From the NCBI GenBank assembly GCA_002869105.1, contig PKTP01000002.1, positions 42,684 through 106,683 on the forward strand: 64,000 bases of DNA, given 5' to 3'. The notes under the pieces were generated by a model. The model had not been told where the DNA came from and did not search any database. It saw only the letters and a list, made by a program, of their open reading frames with translations. Below, piece after piece: positions 35,279-44,349 of the stretch. This DNA is from Alphaproteobacteria bacterium (GTDB lineage Bacteria > Pseudomonadota > Alphaproteobacteria > UBA7879). A program made the translations under genes and the position numbers. The number at the start of each line of letters is the position of its first letter. Position 1 is the stretch's first letter.

Positions 35279-38121
35279 GGCATCCTCGCATGCGACCAAG
35301 CGGGGTAGCGGGTGAGCGTATAATAATCTGGATTATCTTGATCAGCTGTCAGCGAAAAGGCGTGGCCTAAGATATAGTATTTTTCAATTTTCTCTTTTAA
35401 GTTTTCAATAACTGAATTCGCCAGATCTTTTGCATGAGCGTTGATGGGAATGATTTCAACAGGGTTTTCTTTTCCCGATAACTTCCAGTAACTGATTTGC
35501 TGGACGTCAACATTTGGTTTAAGTTTTTGATAACTGCCTTGATAGTAGAGAGCAGCCTCTAAGCTTAGCTGGGGTGCGAGATGATTTGCGACAGCTGTTT
35601 GGGCTGGCACTTGCCCTGTTTTGTAATCAATAATCTCTATTGAGTCTTTGTAAATATCAATCCGATCTGTTCTGCCGATAATCTCAAGTATTTTACCTTG
35701 ATGCTCTATAAAAAGAGAGCCTGAAATTTCAGTGACAATTGCTTCGATATTCTTAGATGTTTTGATGTGGTCAAGGAAATAACAAATGATATTCTCAGCA
35801 CGACGCTGCCAAAAAGCGGGGGCAATCGCGCCCTTCATGTACTTTTTAAGCATTTGATGCATCAGTTGATAGCTTTTCTCTTGAGAGCAATACAGATGAG
35901 AGGACGCAGCGAGTTTATTTAGAATATCATGCATCATGATGCCAAAATTAACAGCATCCGTTTTGACAGATAAAGGGGGGAGGGGTCTGAGTAAGGCAAT
36001 CTTGTGCAGGTAAAAGAGATAAGGCGCATTCAGAAGAAGAGAACTATCTGAAATTGATATTTTTGGTGGTAGATGCTGTGGGTCAACGTGAACAAACGGC
36101 GGTCTGTGAGCAGCCTGGGTGGGGGGGTAACGGCGTTGACGTACCCATGATATGTATTTGTTTGCTGATTGTATCTTATTTCCTTGTTTTGCGGCTTTTA
36201 ACTTCAGAAGATGCCAAAATATGTTTGGTTGCGTCGGCTTGCCATTGTGTGAATTAGAACGGGTGAGTAGTATTTTTTTGCAGCCTAAAATATTCATCAT
36301 ATCAAGGGCCGCAAATCCAAGATTTTGCTCTGGCAAAGGTAGACCAATTTGTTCCCGCATGGAACGATTCAGCCATGGATCATCTTGTTGCTGAACAGGC
36401 CAAGTATCACTATTCATACCGGCCATGATTGCTAAATCTGACCGTAAAAGCCGTGATTCAAGTATGCCCAAAATTTGCACTTGTGGTCGGATAGAAGAGA
36501 CTGCTGGTGGGCTCATTAGGGTGCACAGCACAGATGTCAGGATTTGTGAATAGGGAACGCTCCCAACGCTTGGAAGCGATTCAAGAGCGTTGGCGAGCTC
36601 ATCTAAAACGACATTGAGCTGCTCTTCATTTTTGGTATCGCCCCCAATAAGGTACGATAGGATATCGCCGTGGCTTTGAAAGCAATTTTGTAAGGAATTT
36701 TTTCGGCATGTGCTTTGAAAGTTGTCAATGAGGGCAAAGAAATGCGTAAAAAAATTAGAACACGTTATGGCTTCTTCATGCGTGTATTGCTCAAGACGAT
36801 TCAGGACAAAAGACTTCACGTCTATCCATAGGACGGGCAGGCGCGCTCCACGAAGAATATGTTTTTCAAACCAGCGCAGGGCTTTTAAGTAGCCCATTCT
36901 ATCGCCTTGGATTTGACACAAGGGATGTTTTAGCAACGCAACAAAATCTATCCATGAGCATATGGGAGACACCAGAGTAAAAAGAGAGCTTTTAATGAAG
37001 CTTCCTCCTGTAGCCGTTTGATCAATGGAGATATTTGCCGAAGCATCAACATAGATATCAAATACTTTTAAATGGTGCTTGATATTGGCGGCAAGCGATC
37101 TGTTTTGCGTGACTATTAAAATTGTTTTATGTGTCTCTTCTAAAAAGTGTCGAATGTATAGAGCAATGGCAGCAGCCTCTTCATCAATACGATCCGCTTC
37201 AAGTATGTTTAACTTTTCAAAAAGAGAGGAGTCGCTTTTTTCAGGGTCTGAATCTGAATCCCTTTGAAGGCATTTGTAGAGGGCAGTATCACACGGGGCG
37301 TATAATGTGGGCACGGCCTTAATTATCTGAGTATCAAGCCGACTTTCTTCAATAAAAAGGTTTTGACTGGCAAAAGGGTGGTGAGCAGGGATATTATTTT
37401 TGATTTTGGGGTCATAGCCGGGTAGAAAGACAGATCCTGTTGCCAGTGAGCCGATCGCTTTCATCAGGGTCCTCACTTCTGGTAGCGAGCCACTGGCGCC
37501 CACAAGCCATATCGGATGCTCAGGTGGCTTTTCTGCCCAAGCTTTTTTTTGCAACGTAATGAGAATACGGCGATATTCTTGTGGTGATATGACGTTTTCT
37601 TCTTTAAGAATGGCAGGCCAAATTTGACTGAAGAGTTTTAAAAATGAAATAGAATTCACGTGATGATCTGTGTTGAAGCCGGGGTCCAGATCTGAGAGTT
37701 TTTCTAAGGGGATATGTTCGTTTAATAAATCATCAATCAACGTTTCCAATGAGCTTACCAATTGATTGATGTTGTAAGACTTATTATTTTGCTCATTAAA
37801 TTTAGAAACCAAAGAAAATAAAAGAGCCCGTCTTCGAGCGGAGGATAAAACTTTGGGGAGTTGCGTAATTTCCTTCATCAGATTGAGGGATATAAAAGCA
37901 ATCGCCTCGCTGTCTAGGTTGGTGAGAGAGATAATTTTAGGCAAAAAAGAGTTTGGTTTCTTTTGGTTAATGATCTCCGTTAAGCGGTGCTTCGACCGAC
38001 GCGTTGATAAATATATATGATAGTGAGTGATTGCCAGGGGATCACTGGATGTCTCTTCAATAAGGCGATCGGCAATAACATCAAGGATAGAGTGTGAGGG
38101 AGGAATGGTAAAATAAGCCAT
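35275..38121 (-). CDS. addB: AddB nuclease/inactivated-helicase subunit
   Basis: A 948-residue AddB of the alphaproteobacterial type. The N terminus is helicase-like without a good Walker A. RLLRSDLAIMAGMNSDTWPVQQ marks the family's middle region, and the C-terminal nuclease motif is IEIIDYKTGQVPAQ. It partners AddA. The ORF opens at TTG 38127, but ATG 38121, just after the tsaE stop, is the likely start. It ends in an ATGA overlap with addA. Confidence 0.9.
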   Translation of the reverse strand: MAYFTIPPSHSILDVIADRLIEETSSDPLAITHYHIYLSTRRSKHRLTEIINQKKPNSFLPKIISLTNLDSEAIAFISLNLMKEITQLPKVLSSARRRALLFSLVSKFNEQNNKSYNINQLVSSLETLIDDLLNEHIPLEKLSDLDPGFNTDHHVNSISFLKLFSQIWPAILKEENVISPQEYRRILITLQKKAWAEKPPEHPIWLVGASGSLPEVRTLMKAIGSLATGSVFLPGYDPKIKNNIPAHHPFASQNLFIEESRLDTQIIKAVPTLYAPCDTALYKCLQRDSDSDPEKSDSSLFEKLNILEADRIDEEAAAIALYIRHFLEETHKTILIVTQNRSLAANIKHHLKVFDIYVDASANISIDQTATGGSFIKSSLFTLVSPICSWIDFVALLKHPLCQIQGDRMGYLKALRWFEKHILRGARLPVLWIDVKSFVLNRLEQYTHEEAITCSNFFTHFFALIDNFQSTCRKNSLQNCFQSHGDILSYLIGGDTKNEEQLNVVLDELANALESLPSVGSVPYSQILTSVLCTLMSPPAVSSIRPQVQILGILESRLLRSDLAIMAGMNSDTWPVQQQDDPWLNRSMREQIGLPLPEQNLGFAALDMMNILGCKKILLTRSNSHNGKPTQPNIFWHLLKLKAAKQGNKIQSANKYISWVRQRRYPPTQAAHRPPFVHVDPQHLPPKISISDSSLLLNAPYLFYLHKIALLRPLPPLSVKTDAVNFGIMMHDILNKLAASSHLYCSQEKSYQLMHQMLKKYMKGAIAPAFWQRRAENIICYFLDHIKTSKNIEAIVTEISGSLFIEHQGKILEIIGRTDRIDIYKDSIEIIDYKTGQVPAQTAVANHLAPQLSLEAALYYQGSYQKLKPNVDVQQISYWKLSGKENPVEIIPINAHAKDLANSVIENLKEKIEKYYILGHAFSLTADQDNPDYYTLTRYPAWSHARMP

Positions 38122-38123
38122 GG

Positions 38124-38600
38124 TCAATCAGCATTGAGAGGATAAAGGCGTTTTGCCCACTCTTCAGAGCCACTAAAGGTTAGAGCTAATAAATCCGAAT
38201 GAGGTTCAAACTGAATCCACAAAGTGGACCGAGGAATAAAGTCGGCTGCTTTTTCGGGCCACTCGATCAATGAAACACCTTCTTGTGTTTCATTGAGGCC
38301 AAGCTCTTGCCATTCGTTTTTATTTTCTAATCGGTACAAATCTGCATGCCAAAGGGGAAAAGGGCCCTGATCATAGACGCTTACGATATTAAATGTTGGA
38401 CTGCTAACTGTGTAAGATGTGCCGATCAGATTTTGAATGAGGCCTCTAATAAAAGTGGTTTTGCCCGCCCCAAGAACGCCCGAAAATGCCAGACAATCCC
38501 CAGGTTTAAGGCATGTAGACACCAACGCGCCAAGCCGCTGAGTTTTGTCGGGGCTACGCGTGGTTCGGGTAAATATTTTAGGTCTTGCTTGCCAATTCAT
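38124..38600 (-). CDS. tsaE: tRNA t6A biosynthesis ATPase TsaE
   Basis: A 158-residue P-loop protein. GVLGAGKTTF at 41-50 is Walker A, and SSPTFNIVSVY and HADLYRL are the TsaE-family segments. LIEWPEKA is also diagnostic. TsaE supports TsaBCD in making threonylcarbamoyl-adenosine at tRNA position 37. It heads the tsaE-addB-addA operon and is divergent from the reductase gene over 51 bases, which must hold both promoters. Confidence 0.94.
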   Translation of the reverse strand: MNWQARPKIFTRTTRSPDKTQRLGALVSTCLKPGDCLAFSGVLGAGKTTFIRGLIQNLIGTSYTVSSPTFNIVSVYDQGPFPLWHADLYRLENKNEWQELGLNETQEGVSLIEWPEKAADFIPRSTLWIQFEPHSDLLALTFSGSEEWAKRLYPLNAD

Positions 38601-38651
38601 CTCTAATGACTATTATGAACCAAAGCATAGACTAAAACAAAGGAATTTAAG

Positions 38652-39665
38652 ATGTCATATCAGACGGATGTTGTCATTATTGGTGCAGGACCTGTGGGAT
38701 TATTTGCGATCTTTGAATGTGGGATGAATAAGCTTAAATGTCACGTGATCGATGCTCTTGATACTGTTGGTGGGCAGTGCCGCGCTCTTTATCCAGAAAA
38801 GCCCATTTATGATATTCCAGCGCACCCAAGTATTTTGGCAGGGGAATTGATTGATAAGTTAGAAGAGCAGGCAGCTCCTTTTAACCCGACTTTTCATTTG
38901 GGACAACAAGCAACGCACATCAGCAAAACAGATGAAGGATGGATAATCAAAACCTCTAAAGGGCATGAGATTGACACCAAAGCCATTATTATTGCTGCGG
39001 GTGTCGGAGCTTTTGGACCAAATAAACCGCCACTGGAAAATTTGGCAGAATTTGAAGAAAAGCATGTGCATTACTATGTGCGGCGAATGGAAGATTTCAA
39101 GGATCAAACAATTGTGATCGCGGGGGGCGGTGATTCTGCAGTTGATTGGGCGCTGAACTTGAAGGGTATTGCGCGGAAAATTTACATGGTTCATCGACGG
39201 GATAAGTTTAGAGCTGCCCCTGAAAGTGTGATGCAGCTCAAAGCTGCGGCCGCTTCAGAAGAGCTTGAGTTGGTCACGCCTTATCAACTCGCGGCCTTGA
39301 AAGGAACAAATGGTAAGCTTGAGGCCGTTGAATTAACAAATTTAGATGATCATCACCGGACACTTGAGGCCGATCATTTGCTTGCTTTTTTTGGATTGTC
39401 CATGGATTTGGGCCCACTATCTGATTGGGGTATGGCCCTTCAAAAAAAGCATATTGAAGTTGATTTTAAAACGTGTGAAACAAACCTCAAAGGCGTTTTT
39501 GCCATTGGAGACGTGGCAACATATCCGCACAAACAAAAATTAATTTTGACTGGATTTGCGGAAGCAGCACAAGCCGTGCATCAGATTCGTTCGCTGGTGT
39601 ATCCAGGCGAAGTATTCCACTTTGAATACTCCACTACGCAAGGTGTACCAGGTGGCACGTCTTAA
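38652..39665 (+). CDS. Ferredoxin/flavodoxin-NADP+ reductase, TrxR-like type
   Basis: A 337-residue flavoprotein of the thioredoxin-reductase-like FNR family. The FAD motif GAGPVGLFA is at 11-19, VGGQCRALYPEKPIYDIPA follows, the NADPH motif is GGGDSAVDWALNL, and FAIGDVATYP binds FAD. No CxxC redox pair is present, which separates it from true TrxB. It passes electrons between NADPH and ferredoxin. The last 14 bases overlap the next gene, so the pair is co-transcribed. Confidence 0.92.
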   Translation: MSYQTDVVIIGAGPVGLFAIFECGMNKLKCHVIDALDTVGGQCRALYPEKPIYDIPAHPSILAGELIDKLEEQAAPFNPTFHLGQQATHISKTDEGWIIKTSKGHEIDTKAIIIAAGVGAFGPNKPPLENLAEFEEKHVHYYVRRMEDFKDQTIVIAGGGDSAVDWALNLKGIARKIYMVHRRDKFRAAPESVMQLKAAAASEELELVTPYQLAALKGTNGKLEAVELTNLDDHHRTLEADHLLAFFGLSMDLGPLSDWGMALQKKHIEVDFKTCETNLKGVFAIGDVATYPHKQKLILTGFAEAAQAVHQIRSLVYPGEVFHFEYSTTQGVPGGTS

Positions 39666-40785
39666 GAATCCAGGTATCTTACAAGTATTGCCGGCGCTGA
39701 ATACCGGGGGTGTTGAGCGTGGTACGTGTGAGATAGCCCAGGCCATTGTTGAAAAAGGCTGGCGATCTTATGTTGCGTCTACTGGCGGCAAGCTGGCTCC
39801 TCAGCTTGAAGATGCTGGAACACTTCATCTAACCGTGCCAACTTTAAAATCACATGCCTTGATTTTCTACTCAGCTTGGCAACTCTATAAGATCATTAAA
39901 AAACATAAGATTGACCTTGTCCATGTTAGAAGCCGCGCGCCTGCTTGGGCTTGTTTTTATGCAGCTAAGTGGAGCAAGGTGCCACTTGTCTCTACGTTTC
40001 ATGGGGCTTATGGCTGTCAAAATTCTTTTAAATATCACTATAATAAGGTGATGACATGGGGGGACAAAGTAATTGCGCCGTCTCAGTATATTGCCCAGCA
40101 CATCCAACAAATATACCATGTGCCCCCGTCTAAAATTGACCTGATTTATAGAGGTGTTGATTTGAATCAATTTAACCCGGCGCATGTCAGTAAGGGGCAG
40201 ATTCAATCGATTCGGGAACAGTGGCAGGTGAAGCCCCATGACCGTGTGTTTTTGCTTCCAGGTCGTTTTACGGCCATTAAGGGCCATGAAGATTTGATCA
40301 GAGCCATGGCCCCGCTCGATCAAAAGTGGAAATTAATTCTGATGGGATCTTGGACTGGTAAGGAGAGATATCTGGCTCATATCCAACACTTGATTGCTGA
40401 GCTTAAATTAGCCGACAAGGTTAAGATTGTCCCTGCTTCGGCTACGATTCAAGAAGCCTATGCTGCTGCTGATGTTGTGGTGTGTCCTTCCACAAAGCCT
40501 GAATCCTTTGGAAGGACAATTGCTGAAGCGGGAGCCATGGCACGGCCTATTGTGACAACAAACATTGGTGGCGGCGCAGAGATTGTTGTTCCAGGAAAGA
40601 CAGGATGGTTGATACCTTCTCAATCTATTAAAGATCTTCGAGAAGTCATTGACAGTATTTTATCCTTGGATCAGCAAAAGTTAATCGATATGGGACTCTC
40701 TGCCCAAAAGCATGTTGAGAAAAAATTCCCTTTAAGTCTGATGCAACAAAAAACACTAGCTGTTTACGAAAAAATTCTGCATTAG
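39652..40785 (+). CDS. GT4-family glycosyltransferase
   Basis: About 377 residues. The N-terminal GT-B fold starts with ILQVLPALNTGGVERGT. The C-terminal domain has FLLPGRFTAIKGHEDLI and the nucleotide-sugar motif PESFGRTIAEAGAMARPIV, then GGGAEIVVPGKTGWLIP. It probably works on LPS or capsule sugars; donor and acceptor are unknown. No ATG is available at the front. GTG 39652, preceded by AAGG eight bases earlier, is chosen, with GTG 39643 as alternative. It overlaps the FNR gene. Confidence 0.88.
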   Translation: MARLKNPGILQVLPALNTGGVERGTCEIAQAIVEKGWRSYVASTGGKLAPQLEDAGTLHLTVPTLKSHALIFYSAWQLYKIIKKHKIDLVHVRSRAPAWACFYAAKWSKVPLVSTFHGAYGCQNSFKYHYNKVMTWGDKVIAPSQYIAQHIQQIYHVPPSKIDLIYRGVDLNQFNPAHVSKGQIQSIREQWQVKPHDRVFLLPGRFTAIKGHEDLIRAMAPLDQKWKLILMGSWTGKERYLAHIQHLIAELKLADKVKIVPASATIQEAYAAADVVVCPSTKPESFGRTIAEAGAMARPIVTTNIGGGAEIVVPGKTGWLIPSQSIKDLREVIDSILSLDQQKLIDMGLSAQKHVEKKFPLSLMQQKTLAVYEKILH

Positions 40786-40792
40786 TTCCATT

Positions 40793-40820
40793 CCAAAAAA
40801 AAGCTGGCCAAAGGCCAGCT
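40793..40820 (-). terminator. Rho-independent terminator (minus strand)
   Basis: AGCTGGCC and GGCCAGCT form a perfect 8-bp stem around AAA (40802-40820), and on the minus strand it is followed by eight T. It ends the transcript of the secreted protein at 40852 and may also stop plus-strand readthrough. Confidence 0.85.
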
Positions 40821-40851
40821 GAGGGTATTGTTACCTAAAAATCAAAAGGAA

Positions 40852-41508
40852 TTATTTTGCCTTGCAAGTCACTTTATTAGAATTTTTGTTTTTGATCATT
40901 TTAACACTTGGGTGTCCCTTTTCTAGGTCACTCACAAAGTCACTGCTTCTACTTTTGATGCCATTTTGGAGCCAATTCTTTGCTGCAAGTCTTAACTCCT
41001 CATCTTTTTTCAGATAGCCTTCGGAAGCAAACAAGCCTTTGATGAATTGACGGTCAGCGCGCACAGTCGTGCAATAGTTTACATTTGAGAAAGAGGGATC
41101 AATTCCTGATGTTCTATCATCAAGAACAGGTAAATGGCCCCAAGCAGATTTTACTCTTTCTACACCGTAATGATAGGCAAGATTTAAAATAATATTTTTG
41201 GTGTTGGGTGCTTTTTTATCAAGCTTATTAAGAGCTTCATGAATCCGCTCCCGAGCCTGCGACCCTTTGGTTGGCGCTTCAACAAAGTCATAGAAGGCCT
41301 TCAAGCAAGGCGCATACTGAGTTGTATTAGAGGGTTTTGAATCCGTGGCAATGCTCTGAAGAACAGATAACACAAGGTCAAGATCTTGCTTACAAGCACG
41401 TGGGGTAAGGGTTGCTTTGGAAAGATAGATACTATTGCTTATGCCGGCTTCAGCGGAAAAAAGAGTTGTAAGAAAGAATATTGATAGCGCAGAAAAAAAC
41501 TTGTTCAT
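40852..41508 (-). CDS. Secreted hypothetical protein
   Basis: A 218-residue protein from ATG 41508 (GGGGG five bases upstream). It begins with a clear signal peptide (MNKFFSALSIFFLTTLFSAEA). The mature part is helical and hydrophilic with four cysteines (ACKQD, APCLKA, NYCTTV, VTCKAK), enough for two disulfides. The motif HYGVERVKSAWGHLPVLDD and a Lys-rich tail are notable. I recognise no family. The longer frame to 41616 would bury the signal peptide and is not favoured. It is divergent from infA. Confidence 0.7.
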   Translation of the reverse strand: MNKFFSALSIFFLTTLFSAEAGISNSIYLSKATLTPRACKQDLDLVLSVLQSIATDSKPSNTTQYAPCLKAFYDFVEAPTKGSQARERIHEALNKLDKKAPNTKNIILNLAYHYGVERVKSAWGHLPVLDDRTSGIDPSFSNVNYCTTVRADRQFIKGLFASEGYLKKDEELRLAAKNWLQNGIKSRSSDFVSDLEKGHPSVKMIKNKNSNKVTCKAK

Positions 41509-41668
41509 TGAATGGCCCCCATGTTTATTCAAAATATAATCTACAACAAGCAAGATTGGCAAGAAGAAGTTTTGAAATGTTCTTAGTTTTGAGATTTTAA
41601 ATAAGAAGATGAGCATTTACTTGAATATTTAGGCAAAGATTCATATGATTCAGAAAAAATAGGCTGGA

Positions 41669-41887
41669 ATGTCAAAAGAAGACTTAATTGAATTAGAAGG
41701 CGAAGTCACAGAACTTTTGCCTAAAGCAAACTACCGGGTGATGTTAGAAAATGGTCACGAGGTTGTTGCTTATGCATCGGGACGGATGCGGAAGAATCGG
41801 ATTCGGGTCCTGTTGGGAGATAAGGTGACTGTCGAAATGACGCCTTATGATTTGACCAAAGGTCGGATTTCTTTCCGACACAAGTAA
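41669..41887 (+). CDS. infA: Translation initiation factor IF-1
   Basis: A 72-residue OB-fold protein. [26 protein letters not shown] and [29 protein letters not shown] match the family throughout. It binds the 30S A site in initiation. It heads an infA-maf-rng-yacG run, a common alphaproteobacterial order. Confidence 0.98.
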   Translation: MSKEDLIELEGEVTELLPKANYRVMLENGHEVVAYASGRMRKNRIRVLLGDKVTVEMTPYDLTKGRISFRHK

Positions 41888-41902
41888 CCAAATTTTTATC
41901 TG

Positions 41903-42508
41903 ATGTCCGACTTTCAATCTTTTGTTCTTGCCTCTGGATCCCCTTCTCGCGCCCAAATTCTGGAACAACTTGGGTATCGTATCTCTGAGATTTTCCCTCA
42001 AAATATTGATGAATCTGAATTAAAAAAAGAGGTGCCACGGGCTTACATCAAACGGATTTGTCAAAATAAACTTTCTTCGGCTGTGAAGCAGCGCCCTAAT
42101 CAGGTTATTTTGGGGGCGGACACCATTGTGGCTGTTGGCCGTAGAATATTGCAAAAAGCTCAAACTGCGCAAGAGCAGGCCTCTTTCATGCAGCGTATTT
42201 CCGGCAGGCGCCATTACAGCATGACGGCGGTCGGAGTTTATGATCCGCACCACCCCCAAAAGATAACTATTAAATTGGTTGAAACATTGGTGCAAATGAA
42301 GCGTCTGACAAACCAAGAGATTCAATCCTATGTGGCTTCAAATGTTTGGAAAGGGTGCTCCGGTTATAAGTTTGATTATGCGTTTCAATCTTTGGTAAAG
42401 CGCATTGACGGATCGGTATCAAGTATTCAAGGGTTGCCTGTCTATGAAGCCAAAAACATGCTCGGCAGCGCCGGTGTTTTTCCGGAGAATAGTCTTAAAC
42501 CGTCATGA
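41903..42508 (+). CDS. maf: Maf-family nucleoside triphosphate pyrophosphatase
   Basis: A 201-residue Maf/YhdE-type protein. It has the N-terminal VLASGSPSRAQIL (substrate loop), ILGADTIVAVGRRIL (catalytic Asp) and the C-terminal SSIQGLPVYEAKNML. The family hydrolyses dTTP/UTP or modified nucleotides. It begins 15 bases after infA, and the stop overlaps the ATG of the RNase gene (ATGA). Confidence 0.93.
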   Translation: MSDFQSFVLASGSPSRAQILEQLGYRISEIFPQNIDESELKKEVPRAYIKRICQNKLSSAVKQRPNQVILGADTIVAVGRRILQKAQTAQEQASFMQRISGRRHYSMTAVGVYDPHHPQKITIKLVETLVQMKRLTNQEIQSYVASNVWKGCSGYKFDYAFQSLVKRIDGSVSSIQGLPVYEAKNMLGSAGVFPENSLKPS

Positions 42509-43380
42509 AAAGACTGCTGATCGACACATGTGGCAAAGGTTTTTTAGCGGTTGAGGTTTTGGGAAATGACCCCACAAATGTTTTGATTTTTGGCCCTGAG
42601 ATCCCTTTTTCATGGGCGGGGGCTGAGGTTAAAGGCCGCGTTTCAAAAAGGGGACCAGATGGTAAAAGCTTTTTTGTGACCTCAGATTGCCTTTCAAAAG
42701 ACACGCTGATCCAGAGTGCTGACTCAAAAATAACAGAGGGGCAAGAGGTTTGGATATGCATCACCCATGACCAATCCTTGTTCGAACATCATAAAGGCTA
42801 TAAGGGAAAGTTTGTTCATGGAAACAGCGCGCCTGAAAGTCCCCTAAATTGGCTCTCAGCGGTTTCAAAGATGGGTCAGCGTGCAGACGAGGTGAAGGTA
42901 AACGATCCAGGTCTGGCTGTGAAACTTCAGGATTTAGGGCTTCAAAACATAAGATATACCCTTGATGAAAGCGTGCTTGATGCAGAGGGATTTGGCGATC
43001 TGTTTGATAGCTTAAGACAAACAGAGTGGGTTTTGAAGGAATCAAAAGGATCTGTGTCGCTGGACCGCTCGCGGATAGCGTGGTGTTTTGATGTGAACAT
43101 CAGCTCTGGAGACACTGCCAGTCGATCCTCCATTAAAAAAGTCAATCATGAAGCGTGGCTATTTATTCGTCAGCACATTCAGTTGCTGAACCTATCTGGG
43201 CTGATTCTGATTGATTTTGTTGAGATGAACCGCATGGAAACCTCACACTTGTTGAATAAAATTCAACGTGACCAGGGGATGAAAGACATACATGTTCTAG
43301 GTATGTCGCGTGCGGGGTTGGTTGAACTCACCCGTAGTCGAACTGGATATCCTTTGTGGGATTTGCTAGAATTATGTTAA
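42505..43380 (+). CDS. Short ribonuclease E/G-family protein
   Basis: A 291-residue protein with the RNase G catalytic half. AWCFDVNIS and SGLILIDFVEMNR carry the two catalytic Asp positions, and the end HVLGMSRAGLVELTRSRTG is the family 3' motif. The Zn-link cysteines and a full S1 domain are not evident, and E. coli RNase G is 489 residues, so this is the compact form found between maf and yacG in related genomes. A role in rRNA/mRNA processing is likely but reduced activity cannot be excluded. Confidence 0.82.
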   Translation: MKRLLIDTCGKGFLAVEVLGNDPTNVLIFGPEIPFSWAGAEVKGRVSKRGPDGKSFFVTSDCLSKDTLIQSADSKITEGQEVWICITHDQSLFEHHKGYKGKFVHGNSAPESPLNWLSAVSKMGQRADEVKVNDPGLAVKLQDLGLQNIRYTLDESVLDAEGFGDLFDSLRQTEWVLKESKGSVSLDRSRIAWCFDVNISSGDTASRSSIKKVNHEAWLFIRQHIQLLNLSGLILIDFVEMNRMETSHLLNKIQRDQGMKDIHVLGMSRAGLVELTRSRTGYPLWDLLELC

Positions 43381-43396
43381 TAAGAGTTGCTGAAAA

Positions 43397-43579
43397 ATGA
43401 CGCAAAAATGCCCAATATGTAAAAAGCCAACCGTGATGGAAAGTCGGCCCTTTTGTTCAAGCCATTGTAAAAACATCGATTTGAATCGCTGGCTCTCAGA
43501 GCGCTATACTCTCAAAGAAGAGTTTTCTGAAAAAGAAATTGTTCAAAATTTTAAAAAATCTGAGAAAAAAAGTCATTAG
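43397..43579 (+). CDS. yacG: DNA gyrase inhibitor YacG (zinc-binding)
   Basis: A 60-residue protein with four zinc cysteines (CPIC at 5-8, C20 and C24 in FCSSHC) and the diagnostic IDLNRWLSERY. The C-terminal tail is Lys/Glu-rich. YacG binds GyrB and blocks DNA binding in E. coli. It closes the infA operon. Confidence 0.93.
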   Translation: MTQKCPICKKPTVMESRPFCSSHCKNIDLNRWLSERYTLKEEFSEKEIVQNFKKSEKKSH

Positions 43580-43649
43580 ACTCTGTTGCCTCTAGTAATT
43601 CAAAATGATTGACGTTGAATTTTCTCACCGTTACTGGCAAAGATAAATA

Positions 43650-44312
43650 ATGAAATTAAAGTACCCCGAATTTGTTGAAAACCCAGAAATACGATGTCCA
43701 GTCGTTCTGTTGTTAGATGTCTCTGCCTCTATGGAGGGTGCACCTATTCAAGCCCTCAATGCCGGGCTGGCATCTTTTAAGTATGATATTGAAGAAGATG
43801 AAATGGCGTCCTTACGTGTTGAAGTGGGTGTTTTGACTTTTGGTGCTGACGTTAAAATCATCCATGACTTTTCAACCATTGACCGGTTCACGCCGCCCCA
43901 ATTAACAACCCAAGGAAAAACACCTTTGGGAGAAGCCATTAACATGGGGTTGGATATGCTAGAGTTTCGGAAGAAAATCTATCGTGATCATGGCGTTCAA
44001 TATTACCGTCCGTGGGTTTTTCTGATCACTGATGGGGCCCCAACGGATGATAAATGGCAAGAAGCATCAAAACGGATTGAAGAAATGGAGCGTGCTAATA
44101 AATGCTATTTCTTCACCATTGCGGTTGAAGGCGCAGACCTGGAAACACTCGAAGAGATTGCGCCTCAAAACAGACCACCGTTAAGATTGCAAGATTTGAA
44201 ATTTGAAGAGTTATTTCATTGGATGTCAGCATCCGTGAGGCGTGTTTCAAAGCACAAATCAGCGGGGGAAATGGCTTCTTTACCATCTGTTACGACATGG
44301 GCCGTACAATAG
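43650..44312 (+). CDS. TerY-like von Willebrand factor A protein
   Basis: A 220-residue single vWA domain. The MIDAS motif is LLLDVSASM (DxSxS) at about 21-29, the Thr is in TQGKTPLGEA, and the Asp in FLITDGAPTDD. No signal peptide is seen, so it is cytosolic. Size and motifs match TerY proteins, which occur with a PP2C phosphatase and a protein kinase in TerY-P triads. It is the first gene of that cassette; the PP2C ATG follows 37 bases after its stop. The upstream 70 bases contain a TTGACG at about 43610 that might be a -35. Confidence 0.86.
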   Translation: MKLKYPEFVENPEIRCPVVLLLDVSASMEGAPIQALNAGLASFKYDIEEDEMASLRVEVGVLTFGADVKIIHDFSTIDRFTPPQLTTQGKTPLGEAINMGLDMLEFRKKIYRDHGVQYYRPWVFLITDGAPTDDKWQEASKRIEEMERANKCYFFTIAVEGADLETLEEIAPQNRPPLRLQDLKFEELFHWMSASVRRVSKHKSAGEMASLPSVTTWAVQ

Positions 44313-44349
44313 GCTTGCACGCTTAAAGAAAAAAAACAGGGAGGTTTAT

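Noticed and set aside
36054..36394. Plus-strand ORFs inside addB
   Set aside because: Antisense shadows of an intact, recognisable gene.
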